Shown: positions 9,312 to 18,656 of the stretch, one piece after another
How positions within the stretch are numbered: position 1 is the first letter of the stretch
Layout: the number at the start of each line of letters is the position of its first letter
Assembly (NCBI RefSeq): GCF_005405485.1
Contig: NZ_BJED01000014.1
Location: 65,392-129,391, forward strand
Origin: Enterococcus hulanensis
Lineage (GTDB): Bacteria > Bacillota > Bacilli > Lactobacillales > Enterococcaceae
Direction of reading: 5' to 3'
DNA: 64,000 bases
Notes under the pieces: model-generated
Seen by the model: only the letters and a program-made list of their open reading frames with translations
What the model was told of the DNA's origin: nothing
The model's database searches: none
Program-made: the position numbers and the translations under genes

Positions 9312-9855
9312 TGCGGATCGCTGTTTATTGCGGGGCTCACTTAGGTTCCGATCCAGCCTATCAAGAAGCCGCAAAAAAACTAGGCGATTGGATCGTCGAG
9401 AATAACCACGAGCTCGTCTATGGCGGCAGCAAGCTTGGCTTGATGGGCGCAGTCGCAAATAGTGTCTTGGATAAAGGCGGTACGGTGACTGGAATCATGC
9501 CTAATTTTTACAAGACCGCGAGCGCATCCATACTGGCTTGACTCATCTGATCACTGTGAATGATTTGGATGAACGCAAAAAAGCCATGATGCAGCACGCA
9601 GATGTCTGCTTGGCCTTACCCGGCGGGATTGGAACATTAGAAGAAATCAGTGAGGCTTATTCATGGGCACGTGTCGGACAAAATAATACTCCCTGCATCT
9701 TCTTTGATGTGAACAATTATTATGCTCCGTTACAAATATTTTTTGATCAGATGGTGGAGCAAAATTTTTTATCCCATGAAGATCGTCAGCTGGTTTTGTT
9801 TTCCGACTCACTCTTGGAAATCGATACATTTATTCAAAACTATTACCAAAAATGA
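9311..9855 (+). pseudogene. LOG-family protein (TIGR00730-like), frameshifted
   Basis: Two adjoining reading frames together encode one LOG-family protein (nucleoside-monophosphate phosphoribohydrolase-like, Rossmann fold). The first, from ATG 9311, holds MRIAVYCGA and ELVYGGSKLGLMGAVA and runs into a TGA at 9539-9541. The second frame resumes with DRERIHTGLTHLITVNDL and carries the catalytic LPGGIGTLEE motif through to 9855. The frames join cleanly if one T is added to the T5 run at 9505-9509, giving MPNFLQDRERIHT. It could be a true null, a slippage site or an assembly error. The second part has no ribosome binding site of its own. Confidence 0.85.
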
Positions 9856-9913
9856 CCCACGCTAATTAGGAGACTTTTTCAGCAGCCTCCTAATTTGCGC
9901 GGGTCGTTTTTTT
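9854..9913. terminator. bidirectional terminator between the LOG-family gene and gshF
   Basis: A long stem pairs GACCCACGCTAATTAGGAG with CTCCTAATTTGCGCGGGTC (small internal mismatch). A T7 run follows on the plus strand and ATTTTTGG on the minus strand, so it can serve both convergent genes. Confidence 0.85.
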
Positions 9914-12173
9914 AGATATTCATTTCAGGATATAAGAAACGCAGCACATCCAGAGTCAAGCGGCGGCTCTTACCAATATAAGGATAGATATGCATATGCA
10001 TCATTGGGTTGAAGTTTGCTTCGATGATCCCGTAGTCTTCATGTGTTTCATAGGGTTTATCTTTATCTGGGATGATCAAATCAATGCCGCTGATGCTGGC
10101 TCCTAGCACTTCGACTGCATCGATCGCTAATTGCTTATAACTTTCGTGAATCTCTTCTGTGACATCAATAGAATCTCCGCCAGTCGAAACATTAGAATTT
10201 TCTCGCAGAAAGACTTGCTGGCCCTTTTCAGGAACACTATCGATTCGCAAGCCTTGTTCTTTTAACATCAATTGCTCTAAATCCCCTAACTGGATTTTCT
10301 CCAGCGGTGAGCGATGATTCGTTCCCCGTAAAGGATTCGCATTCTTTTCGGCTACCAATTCTTCAATTGTTCGTTCGCCATCACCTATAACATTGGCCGG
10401 TGTTCGCAACAAGACCGCCTTGACTTGATGGTCGATGACGAAAAAGCGATATTCCGTCCCCGGTAAAAACTCTTCAATAATAACCTCATCATCTTCTGCA
10501 AAGGCTATCGCCAATCCCGCATTGAAATCAGTTATTGATGTCTCACCTTTAAAGATTGTGATACCCAAACCATAATTCGTCGATTTCGGCTTGATCACAA
10601 AAGCTTTTTGAGCAAATCGCGGATAAGCCTTTTTGGCTTCCTCCATCGTTCCAAACGTTTCGCCGTCTGGTACACGAAATCCTGCTCGAGCCAACACGAT
10701 TTTAGTCACTGTTTTATTGGCCATCAATAAGGGCGCAATATACGTATCTTTGCTGGTCATATTCCCATTCTTCACTAATTCCTGATGGTCGTTATGCTGC
10801 AGCTTCACGAACTGATCTTGACGATCCAAGACTTCGGTCTCGATCCCTTTTTGAATCGCATCAAATAAGAGATTTTGCGTAGACAGCTCCATCTCTTGGA
10901 AGCCAGCCAATTGATAGGGATAAGCCCAAGCTTGGTCGTAAAACTTCCGACCCAGTTTTGTTGCTACTGCGGCTTGTCCTTCTGCTTCATCTAAAGCTAA
11001 GATTCTAGCCGCTAAAGTTTCTTCTGGATGTTCCAGCCAACCTTGATATTTTTTAAGCAGGTCAGCACCGTCTAGTTCTAAATCATCAACCATTTGCAGC
11101 ATTTCTGCAAAAATCGCTTGCCCTTCTGCTAAATGAGCCGTTGGTTCAGCTGGATGCTCTAACGAAACCTCATCACTAATGCGATTTCCTTCTGCTACCC
11201 ATTCATCAGCTGATAATTTTTCGTCCGTCCATAACAAATAAAGCATGAACAAATGAATAAACTCGATTTCTTCTGCATCAATACCAACACGGTCAAAAGG
11301 ATTCAGGTCAATATTTCGCAATTCTACATAACGGATTCCGGTGTGGAAAAGATCTGCGACCTTTTTCCCGCCGCGCATCCGAATCGGCGCATAAAATTCT
11401 TTTTCCTCTGATAATCTGCCTTGCGCCACGTTTTCAGCTAAATCCTCACTGTAGCGAGTCAGGGTTTCGTAAGACACTTGGACATCAGGCTTATTTACAT
11501 ATCCGTAATGACTAGTACGAATACTCCGGACTGGTTCATTTGGACGATCTGCGCTATCAAAGTAACGATCCTCACTTAACGGGCTAGCCCCGAATAAATA
11601 CGTTAACAACCAGCGATAACGTAAAAAGTTGCGCGCAATTTTCATGTATAAACGAGTCTTGAAGTCTTCCATAGAAGTTTCTTCCGTTTGTGTCATAAAC
11701 AATTGTTTGACTAAGTCTAAGCCATATTCAAAATTAAAATGGATGCCGCTGACCATTTGTTTTCGTTTGCCATACTCCCGTGCCAAATAACGCCGATACA
11801 AAACATCCGCATGACGTTCCAGCTTCGCGATCTGAATATCTTCCTCTTTTTCAGGAAGCAGCGGCGGCATGGAGAACGGCCACATCATTTCATCTTTTGA
11901 CATACTTCGTTGTGCGACATCATGGATCGCCTCTAAATAGGCCAACACTTCATCGACTGATTCAGTGACCGGGGTGATCAATTCTAATTGCGTTTCAGAA
12001 AAATCTGTTTGGATATAAGGATGAAAATTCCGATTCCCCACAAGAGCCGGGTGGTCGGTCTGAACGAGATCACCATCTAGTGTAACTCGTTGACTTTCTT
12101 TTTCGATCCCATAACGTGCTTGCAACAAAAAAGGTTTAACCTTTTCTTGTGCCATCATTTTTTTTGTATTCAT
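9912..12173 (-). CDS. gshF: bifunctional glutamate-cysteine ligase / glutathione synthetase
   Basis: GshF makes glutathione in two ATP-dependent steps in one chain: gamma-Glu-Cys formation, then glycine addition. The 753-residue length is typical. The N-terminal half is the glutamate-cysteine ligase module (GIEKESQRV, SGIHFNFEYGL, YVELRNIDLNPFD); the C-terminal half is an ATP-grasp module (FVIKPKSTNYGLGI, IEEFLPGTEYRFFVI, SISGIDLIIPD, EANFNPMMHMHIYP). The ATG has GGAGGG ten bases upstream. This fusion enzyme is common in enterococci, streptococci and Listeria and helps protect against oxidants. Confidence 0.97.
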   Translation of the reverse strand: MNTKKMMAQEKVKPFLLQARYGIEKESQRVTLDGDLVQTDHPALVGNRNFHPYIQTDFSETQLELITPVTESVDEVLAYLEAIHDVAQRSMSKDEMMWPFSMPPLLPEKEEDIQIAKLERHADVLYRRYLAREYGKRKQMVSGIHFNFEYGLDLVKQLFMTQTEETSMEDFKTRLYMKIARNFLRYRWLLTYLFGASPLSEDRYFDSADRPNEPVRSIRTSHYGYVNKPDVQVSYETLTRYSEDLAENVAQGRLSEEKEFYAPIRMRGGKKVADLFHTGIRYVELRNIDLNPFDRVGIDAEEIEFIHLFMLYLLWTDEKLSADEWVAEGNRISDEVSLEHPAEPTAHLAEGQAIFAEMLQMVDDLELDGADLLKKYQGWLEHPEETLAARILALDEAEGQAAVATKLGRKFYDQAWAYPYQLAGFQEMELSTQNLLFDAIQKGIETEVLDRQDQFVKLQHNDHQELVKNGNMTSKDTYIAPLLMANKTVTKIVLARAGFRVPDGETFGTMEEAKKAYPRFAQKAFVIKPKSTNYGLGITIFKGETSITDFNAGLAIAFAEDDEVIIEEFLPGTEYRFFVIDHQVKAVLLRTPANVIGDGERTIEELVAEKNANPLRGTNHRSPLEKIQLGDLEQLMLKEQGLRIDSVPEKGQQVFLRENSNVSTGGDSIDVTEEIHESYKQLAIDAVEVLGASISGIDLIIPDKDKPYETHEDYGIIEANFNPMMHMHIYPYIGKSRRLTLDVLRFLYPEMNI

Positions 12174-12196
12174 TTGTCCATAGCCCTCCCAGCTAC

Positions 12197-12202
12197 ATTA
12201 TA
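12197..12202 (-). promoter_or_regulatory. gshF -10 element
   Basis: A perfect TATAAT on the minus strand, 24 bases before the gshF start. The -35 is weak (TTCTGT at 17 bp), which suggests an activator or modest expression. Confidence 0.55.
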
Positions 12203-12344
12203 TAGAAGAACAACCAGAAACAGAACGGAAATGCTTAAAAAAGGAATAGCGTTTTTAATGATAATATGATTAAATAATGATAACAACATTTTTAATCTAA
12301 ATGTAACTTTAGATCACTTTAAAAAAAGAATGGAGGCCTCGCCT

Positions 12345-12545
12345 ATGCAGGAAAAAAATCATTCAATAAAGAACGACACAGCTCATTTATATCAAGAAAC
12401 TGAAAAAGAGTTGGTAATGCTGCGGCCGCATCGCCAACACCAATTTCATTGCGACGAGGTTCACCGAATAATGGATGCCAATGCTCGGCAAAACAATGTC
12501 AGCCTGCACGTTCCCCCTTATTTTCAAAATACACAAAGAGACTGA
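12345..12545 (+). CDS. small hypothetical protein, 66 residues
   Basis: An unrecognised small ORF. I start it at ATG 12345, because an ATG at 12330 lies inside the purine-rich ATGGAGG that serves as ribosome binding site. The protein is rich in His, Gln and Asn (HRQHQFHCDEVHRIMDANARQN in the middle), with one cysteine and no membrane segment. It lies alone between gshF and ftsY, is oriented away from gshF, and ends before a strong hairpin, which supports a real transcript. Confidence 0.45.
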   Translation: MQEKNHSIKNDTAHLYQETEKELVMLRPHRQHQFHCDEVHRIMDANARQNNVSLHVPPYFQNTQRD

Positions 12546-12605
12546 TAAGTAAAATGACTGAGCAAGTCCATATTTTTTTATTCATTTTTACAAAAAACAT
12601 TAAAT

Positions 12606-12658
12606 AGCCGAACGACTTTATACTACCATTATTGATAGTTACAAAGTCGTTCGGCTTT
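12606..12658. terminator. terminator between the small ORF and ftsY
   Basis: A perfect 14-bp stem (AGCCGAACGACTTT / AAAGTCGTTCGGCT) surrounds a 23-nt loop that can itself pair (ACTA...TAGT). TTCATTTTCT follows on the plus strand; on the minus strand a T6 run comes about 15 bases after the stem. Confidence 0.75.
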
Positions 12659-12702
12659 CATTTTCTGCTCAATTGCTTAAAGGACCTTTTGATTAGTCTC
12701 TT

Positions 12703-14061
12703 TTACTCTTCCTGCAATAAACCTTTGAATAATCCTACTGCGAAATCATTTGGATCAAACGCTTCAAGGTCATTCAGTCCTTCACCTAAACCAACAAGTT
12801 TTACTGGCAGGTGCAGCTCATTGCGAATCGCCAGCACGATCCCGCCTTTTGCGGTACCATCTAGCTTAGTTAAGACTAGGCCTGTGACGTCCGTCGTTTC
12901 CTTAAACTGACGCGCTTGTACTAAAGCATTTTGTCCCGTTGTGGCATCAACAACTAACAATACTTCATGCGGTGCAGTTGGAAACTCGCGTTGGATGACC
13001 CGTTTGATTTTTTCCAGCTCATTCATCAAGTTAACTTTATTTTGCAAACGTCCTGCCGTATCAATCAGCAAGATATCATAGTTTTCCTTTTTAGCTTTAT
13101 CCACCGCATCGAAAACTACGGCCGCCGGATCACCGCCTGCATTGCCGCGAACTACTTCCACGCCAGAGCGTTGTCCCCAAACCACTAACTGATCGATTGC
13201 CCCCGCTCGGAAAGTATCGGCAGCAGCTAGTAAAACTTTTTTGCCTTCGTTTTTATATTGATTGGCTAATTTCCCAATGCTGGTAGTTTTCCCGGTTCCA
13301 TTAACACCGACAAATAAAATCACACTCAATCCGTCAGTTTGCAGATTGATCTTATTATTTTCATTAATGCCTTCTGCTTCATAGATTTCTACCAGCTTTT
13401 CAATGATAACGTTTTGAATCTGAGCCGGTTTCTTCACATTTTTCAGTTTGACTTCTTGGCGCAAAGACTCCGTCAATTTGATTGCAGTATCAAAACCGAC
13501 ATCGGCTCCGATTAATGTTTCTTCCAGATCCTCGAAGAAATCTTCATCCACTCGACGGAAACGAGCAAATAATTCATTCATCCGTTCGCCAAAGGATTTA
13601 CGTGTCTTTTCGAGACCCTTGTCATATTTTTCCTGAACCGTTTCTTCCGTCTCAGCTGCTTCTTCTGCTGGCTCAAGGATTTCCGGCTCCGGTTCAACTT
13701 CTGTCGGTGTTTCAACAACTTCGCTTTCTAACTGTTCGTCATTGACTTCCACCTGTTCAACTGGTGTTTCTTCACTAGTTTCTGCCAAGTCATCAGACGG
13801 TTCGTCTGTTTCATGTGCGGGTACTTCTTCTGCCGGACTATCTAGTGTCTCAGCAGTTTGCTCAAGCGATTCTTCAATCACTTCAGCGCTTTTTTCATCC
13901 ACTTCGTCAGCTGCGTCTTCACTAACTGATGTTTCCGTTGGATCTTCTGTGTCTGTATCAGCATCAGAGAGGTCTTTATCTTCAACGATTTCTTCTTGCT
14001 TTTCAGCTTCTTCGTTTTGTTCACCGGTAAAGGCCTTTTTTATGCGGTCAAATAATCCCAT
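12703..14061 (-). CDS. ftsY: signal recognition particle receptor FtsY
   Basis: GTPase that docks ribosome-SRP complexes at the membrane near SecY. The NG domain is complete: GVNGTGKTTSIGKLA (P-loop), DTFRAGA, LLIDTAGR, TKLDGTAKGG and a C-terminal GLGEGLNDLEAFD. Before it lies an acidic extension of about 140 residues made of Glu, Asp, Thr and Ser, comparable to the A domain of E. coli FtsY and longer than in Bacillus. The start ATG follows AAGGGGGG. It is the last gene of the smc-HAD-ftsY run; smc next to ftsY is a conserved pairing in Firmicutes. Confidence 0.96.
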   Translation of the reverse strand: MGLFDRIKKAFTGEQNEEAEKQEEIVEDKDLSDADTDTEDPTETSVSEDAADEVDEKSAEVIEESLEQTAETLDSPAEEVPAHETDEPSDDLAETSEETPVEQVEVNDEQLESEVVETPTEVEPEPEILEPAEEAAETEETVQEKYDKGLEKTRKSFGERMNELFARFRRVDEDFFEDLEETLIGADVGFDTAIKLTESLRQEVKLKNVKKPAQIQNVIIEKLVEIYEAEGINENNKINLQTDGLSVILFVGVNGTGKTTSIGKLANQYKNEGKKVLLAAADTFRAGAIDQLVVWGQRSGVEVVRGNAGGDPAAVVFDAVDKAKKENYDILLIDTAGRLQNKVNLMNELEKIKRVIQREFPTAPHEVLLVVDATTGQNALVQARQFKETTDVTGLVLTKLDGTAKGGIVLAIRNELHLPVKLVGLGEGLNDLEAFDPNDFAVGLFKGLLQEE

Positions 14062-14085
14062 TTAAAATCCCCCCTTATTTCAGTT

Positions 14086-14904
14086 TTAATCATTCAAATC
14101 ATCGAATACAAATTTTTGGATAGCATGTGCAACACCATCGGCCTGATTGGTTCTGGTCACAAAATTGGCAGCCGATTTAACGCCGTCAGTGGCATTTTCC
14201 ATTGCTACACCCATTCCAGCATAATTGATCATTGATAAATCATTCGCTTCATCACCTAGTGCCATCATTTCATTAGCAGTAATCCCAAGATGTTCCCCTA
14301 AAACCGAAAGTCCAAAGGCTTTTGTCACACCCTTCGGCATAAACTCCAATAGATTTGGCCGAGTCTTGAAAATCTCAAACCGATCATATTCTTCAGCTGG
14401 AATCAATGGAATCTTCTGATCCAAATAATCAGCATCAATGGCTGCAACTACTTTATTGTATAATGTATCTTCTTTCAATGCTTCCAAGGTTTTCGGAACA
14501 TAAGTCAACGCCTTGTTTAACGTTGGATAGATGGAAGGATGCTCTGCTGCTGTTTCAAATTGGAAACATAGCGCGTCTGATAAAACGTCCATCGGCAAGT
14601 CAATTGCTGCTAATAGCTGATGGATATGTTTTACCTCTTCCAACTCCATCGCTGTTTTACCTAAAATTTCGCCCGTATTCGTTTGAATCAAGCCGCCATT
14701 GAAGGTGATCGAATAATCATCCGCATCCAGCAAATTCAGCTCAGCTAAATAATCTTTGATCGCAATCAAAGGGCGCCCTGTGCAGATCACGATTTTGACT
14801 CCTCGTGCCTTTGCTTCCGCCAGTATTTTTTTATTAGTATCGGAAATCGTTTTGGCATCTGTCAGCAGTGTGCCGTCTAAATCAATTGCCACTAATTTTA
14901 TCAT
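14086..14904 (-). CDS. Cof-type HAD-IIB family phosphatase
   Basis: A 272-residue HAD hydrolase with the nucleophile motif DLDGTLL at residues 8-14, CTGRP (motif II), a lysine region near KGVTKAFGL and the metal motif GDEANDLSM (motifs III-IV). The large C2B-type cap between them marks the Cof/YidA subfamily, which dephosphorylates sugar phosphates and related compounds; the substrate is unknown. Its ATG overlaps the smc stop by one base (TAATG), and ftsY follows 24 bases later, so the three are coupled. Confidence 0.9.
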   Translation of the reverse strand: MIKLVAIDLDGTLLTDAKTISDTNKKILAEAKARGVKIVICTGRPLIAIKDYLAELNLLDADDYSITFNGGLIQTNTGEILGKTAMELEEVKHIHQLLAAIDLPMDVLSDALCFQFETAAEHPSIYPTLNKALTYVPKTLEALKEDTLYNKVVAAIDADYLDQKIPLIPAEEYDRFEIFKTRPNLLEFMPKGVTKAFGLSVLGEHLGITANEMMALGDEANDLSMINYAGMGVAMENATDGVKSAANFVTRTNQADGVAHAIQKFVFDDLND

Positions 14905-17900
14905 TACAGAGGTTTCCCTTCCTTCACTTGAAATTTTCCGTCTTCTTTTACTTCTTCAAGACGGACTGAGATAATTTTTGACACACCAGATTCTTGCATC
15001 GTTACACCATAGAGTACATCTGCTGCTTCCATCGTACCTTTACGGTGAGTAACTACAATGAATTGCGTATCATCTTGGAAAGCACTTAAATAACGACCAA
15101 AACGCGAAACATTTGCCTCATCCAGAGCAGCTTCAACTTCATCTAAGACGCAAAAAGGTACTGGACGGACTTGGATAATCGAGAACAATAAGGCGATCGC
15201 TGTTAATGCGCGTTCTCCACCAGAAAGCAGTGACAAACTTTGCAATTTTTTCCCTGGCGGTTGTGCTTCGATCTCGATCCCTGTATTTAATAAATCATCA
15301 GGATTCGTTAACACTAATTCTGCTCTACCGCCGCCAAACATATTGGGAAAGACAACATTGAATTTTTCTCGAATGGCTTCGAAAGTTGTATAGAAACGAG
15401 TTTTGACTTCATCATCCATCTCATCCATCGTTTCAAACAACTGATCCTTAGCCGACAACAAGTCATCTCGTTGTGTAGTAAGAAAGTCGTAGCGTTCTTC
15501 GACTTGCTGATATTGCTCGATTGCATTTAGATTCACTGGACCTAACTTTTCAATCGCCTGTTTCAAACGGCTTACTTCGTTTTGTGCAGACTGCTGATCG
15601 ATATCAGGGTCTGCCTGTGCTTCGGCCCCTTCAAAGGTCAAGCTGTATTCCTCTTGCAAGTAAGTCAAGGCATTGTCCAATTTTAACTCATAACGATTTT
15701 TTTGAACATCTGCTTGCGATTGTCGTGCTAATAATTGTTTTTGCTCGCGATTGGCTTCGGTCAAAGCACTATCTGATTGATCAACTTGCTTTTGCAAGCT
15801 TTGCCGCGTTTCTTTCCATATGTTTAATTGCTCTTGTAAGTGTTCACGCGCAGTAGCTAATTCTGTCAATCGTTGATTTAGACTCTCTTCTGATTCTTCA
15901 TGATCTGATGAATCGCTAGAAAGTGCTAATATTTGATTCTCCAGACTCGTAATCTGACAAGTTAGCTCATTGATTTGCTCTTCAAAGCTCAATGCTTGTC
16001 GTTCCAAATACAGCAGGCGTTCATCTAATACAGCATAATCCGCTTGTAATCGACTGAGTTCAGCACTGATACTAGCACGCTTTTCTTCCAGCTGATCACT
16101 TTCTTCATTCAACTGTTGAATCTCTTGATTGATTTTCTCTTGCTGTGTCTTTAATTCGACCTGCTGAAATTCTAATGTATCCTTTTGTGTTTGATAATCT
16201 TTTAAAAAGCTCTCTAGTTCCTTTGCTTCATAAGAGAACAACGTTTGTTCTTTTTGCAAACGGGTTAACTCCGTGCTGACACGTTCTTCACCGCTTTGTG
16301 CTTCTTGATATGCTAGGCGTGTCTGCTCACCTTGTGTACGCAAGGTTTCCAGCGTCTCCGTTTGTTCTGCCACTTTCGTTTGCAGCTCACGGACAAACTT
16401 TTCCTTTGCCTGCAATGCCTGATTGATCTCTTCGTAACGTTTGGTCCACTCGGCTAATTCATGTCCTTGGTTAAATAAATTCCCGCGATTTCCTTGCTTC
16501 ATGGCACCACCGGTCATTGAACCGCCGGCGTTCATGACATCACCATCTAAAGAAACTACACGAACTTGATATCGTAATAGGCGGGCAAGCTGATTGGCAC
16601 TGTTTAGATCTTTAGCGATCACGATTGCCCCTAATAGATTCTGCATAACTGGAGCAACATTTTCTTGAAATGCCACTAATTCACTGGCAATCCCTAAAAA
16701 GCCTTCCTCGTCTTTGATTGCCTGATACTGATGAGCACCTAAACTACGCGGCTTGATCGTCGTTAAAGGCAAGAAAGTGCCCCGACCGCTGCGTTGCTTT
16801 TTCAGGAAAGTAATTCCTTGCCGTGCGTCTTTTTCATTTTCTACAATAATATGCTGAGCCGCTGCTCCTAAAGCAGTCTCGATCGCCAACGTATATTCCT
16901 TCGGCACTTGAATAAGCTCTGCTACTGCACCAACGATTCCGCTCAATTGTTCTTTGTGTTGTAAGACGCTGCGGACCCCTTGATAGAAGCCGCTGTAATT
17001 CTCTTGGATATCTTGAAGACTTTTTTGTCGCGCCCGAGCTTGCTGAACCTGATTCATCAAGTCGTACATCAGCTGCTGTTCTTTTTGCAATTGCTGTTGC
17101 GCAGCATTTTTTTCTGCTGCTAAGCGGCGATAGTCTTCTTGTTCTTCTGTCAGCTGTACTTCTAAGCTTTGGCTCTTGGTTTTAGCCGCTGTTTGTTGTG
17201 CCGTCAAATCTTCTAGCTGCTCGCGCAAAGCTTCAAAACGTGTCATACTTTGCTGGTTTTTAGCCGTTTCTTGTGTATATTGGCGTTCTAAATATTTCAG
17301 CTCGTTGCTGACATTCGCTGCTTCTTGCATCAGTTCAACGTAAGTGCCGCGCAGATCTTCCAACAGTTCTTTTGGCGACTTTTTATATTTCTCTGATTCC
17401 GCTGTTAACTGTCGGATCTTTTCTTCCAATGCAATTTTTTCAGCTTGTTTATCAGCCTGTTGTGTTTGGACATCCTGCAAGTTTAATTGAGCCTCAGCCC
17501 TTTTCTTACGCTGATCAGTCAATGTTGTTTGATATTCCGCACTGGTCTTTTGAGTATTTTTTGAGCGTTCACTCAATAATTCCTTCTGACCTTCCGCTTG
17601 CTTCAACGCTTCTGACAAATGCAATAATTGCTGCTGACCCGTTTCCAACTGCTCATCCAACGACCCGCGTTTTTCGCGCAGTACGCCTAATTGCATTTCT
17701 GTTTCTTGAATAAAGCGGCCCTTTTCTTCAACTGTTTTGGACAATTCATCAAAATCGGTCTTCGCTGATTGCCAAGAATCCCGAGTTTGCTTGATTTTAG
17801 CCACAGTCAAACTAACATCGGTTACCGTTAATTCTTTTTTGAGCGCCAAAAACTCCTTGGCCGCTTCACTTTGAGCAGCTAAAGGAGTCAGCTGATCTTC

Positions 17901-18494
17901 TAATTCATAAATAATATCTTGAACCCGACTAAGATTATCCTCTGTCTCGAAAAGTTTCTGTTCCGCCTTGCGCTTGCGCTGCTTATATTTCAAAACACCC
18001 GCGGCTTCTTCAAAAATCCCTCGTCGATCTTCCGGTTTGCTGGCAAAAATCGCCTCGACTTTCCCTTGAGAAATAATCGAGAAAGATTCTTTGCCTAAAC
18101 CAGAATCCATGAATAGATCTTGGATATCCTTCAATCGACAAGCTTTTTTGTTAATGAAAAAGTCACTCTCTCCTGTTCGGCGATAGCGTCTCGTCACACT
18201 GACTTCACTAAAACCTAATGGCAAATAATTATCAGTGTTGTCTAATACCACTGTTACTTCCGCGATATTCAACTGCTTCCGTGAGTCCGAACCAGCAAAA
18301 ATAATATCTGGCATCTTACCGCCGCGCAAACTTTTCGCAGACTGCTCCCCTAGAACCCAGCGAATTGCTTCGGTGATATTGCTTTTGCCGCTGCCGTTGG
18401 GACCAATAACCGCTGTCACGCCTTGTTCAAATTCAATTTTAGTTCGATCGGCAAAGGATTTAAAGCCAGCGATTTCAATTCGTTTTAAATACAA
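14904..18494 (-). CDS. smc: chromosome segregation ATPase SMC
   Basis: The 1196-residue condensin subunit organises and segregates the chromosome with ScpA and ScpB (not in this window). The N-terminal head has GPNGSGKSNITEAIRW; long coiled coils flank a hinge near residues 510-640 (GIVGAVAELIQVP through DGDVMNAGGSMTGGA); the C-terminal head has the signature LLSGGERALTAIALLF and Walker B CVLDEVEAALDEANV. The start is TTG at 18494, with AGGAGG six bases upstream. It lies between rnc and a HAD gene, the usual rnc-smc-ftsY order. Confidence 0.97.
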   Translation of the reverse strand: MYLKRIEIAGFKSFADRTKIEFEQGVTAVIGPNGSGKSNITEAIRWVLGEQSAKSLRGGKMPDIIFAGSDSRKQLNIAEVTVVLDNTDNYLPLGFSEVSVTRRYRRTGESDFFINKKACRLKDIQDLFMDSGLGKESFSIISQGKVEAIFASKPEDRRGIFEEAAGVLKYKQRKRKAEQKLFETEDNLSRVQDIIYELEDQLTPLAAQSEAAKEFLALKKELTVTDVSLTVAKIKQTRDSWQSAKTDFDELSKTVEEKGRFIQETEMQLGVLREKRGSLDEQLETGQQQLLHLSEALKQAEGQKELLSERSKNTQKTSAEYQTTLTDQRKKRAEAQLNLQDVQTQQADKQAEKIALEEKIRQLTAESEKYKKSPKELLEDLRGTYVELMQEAANVSNELKYLERQYTQETAKNQQSMTRFEALREQLEDLTAQQTAAKTKSQSLEVQLTEEQEDYRRLAAEKNAAQQQLQKEQQLMYDLMNQVQQARARQKSLQDIQENYSGFYQGVRSVLQHKEQLSGIVGAVAELIQVPKEYTLAIETALGAAAQHIIVENEKDARQGITFLKKQRSGRGTFLPLTTIKPRSLGAHQYQAIKDEEGFLGIASELVAFQENVAPVMQNLLGAIVIAKDLNSANQLARLLRYQVRVVSLDGDVMNAGGSMTGGAMKQGNRGNLFNQGHELAEWTKRYEEINQALQAKEKFVRELQTKVAEQTETLETLRTQGEQTRLAYQEAQSGEERVSTELTRLQKEQTLFSYEAKELESFLKDYQTQKDTLEFQQVELKTQQEKINQEIQQLNEESDQLEEKRASISAELSRLQADYAVLDERLLYLERQALSFEEQINELTCQITSLENQILALSSDSSDHEESEESLNQRLTELATAREHLQEQLNIWKETRQSLQKQVDQSDSALTEANREQKQLLARQSQADVQKNRYELKLDNALTYLQEEYSLTFEGAEAQADPDIDQQSAQNEVSRLKQAIEKLGPVNLNAIEQYQQVEERYDFLTTQRDDLLSAKDQLFETMDEMDDEVKTRFYTTFEAIREKFNVVFPNMFGGGRAELVLTNPDDLLNTGIEIEAQPPGKKLQSLSLLSGGERALTAIALLFSIIQVRPVPFCVLDEVEAALDEANVSRFGRYLSAFQDDTQFIVVTHRKGTMEAADVLYGVTMQESGVSKIISVRLEEVKEDGKFQVKEGKPL

Positions 18495-18516
18495 AATGTT
18501 CCTCCTAAAATTTCAT

Positions 18517-18590
18517 AAAAAAAAGCTAGACGAACTTGCACAGCAATCCTGATTGCTGTGCATTTCAGAACATAATTGTTCGCTAAGCTA
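18517..18590 (-). terminator. double-arm hairpin with T8 tract between rnc and smc
   Basis: A perfect 12-bp inverted repeat TGCACAGCAATC / GATTGCTGTGCA (18537-18562) sits inside outer arms AGCT-CGAAC / GTTCG-AGCT. On the minus strand the outer arm runs into eight T, so it looks like an intrinsic terminator or attenuator between rnc and smc, only 23 bases before the smc start. Confidence 0.7.
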
Positions 18591-18656
18591 GGCATAGTCA
18601 ATACTTACAAAAATAGTTTTAACTCTCATCATTTCTCGACATCTAGGAAAAGCAGC

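Noticed and set aside
9538-9855. Independent short gene starting at TTG 9538
   Set aside because: It is the C-terminal half of the LOG-family protein; no ribosome site and the joined frame aligns with the family.
13742-14065. Serine-rich 107-residue open frame opposite ftsY
   Set aside because: It is the antisense image of the acidic GAA/GAT-rich ftsY extension, with no ribosome site.
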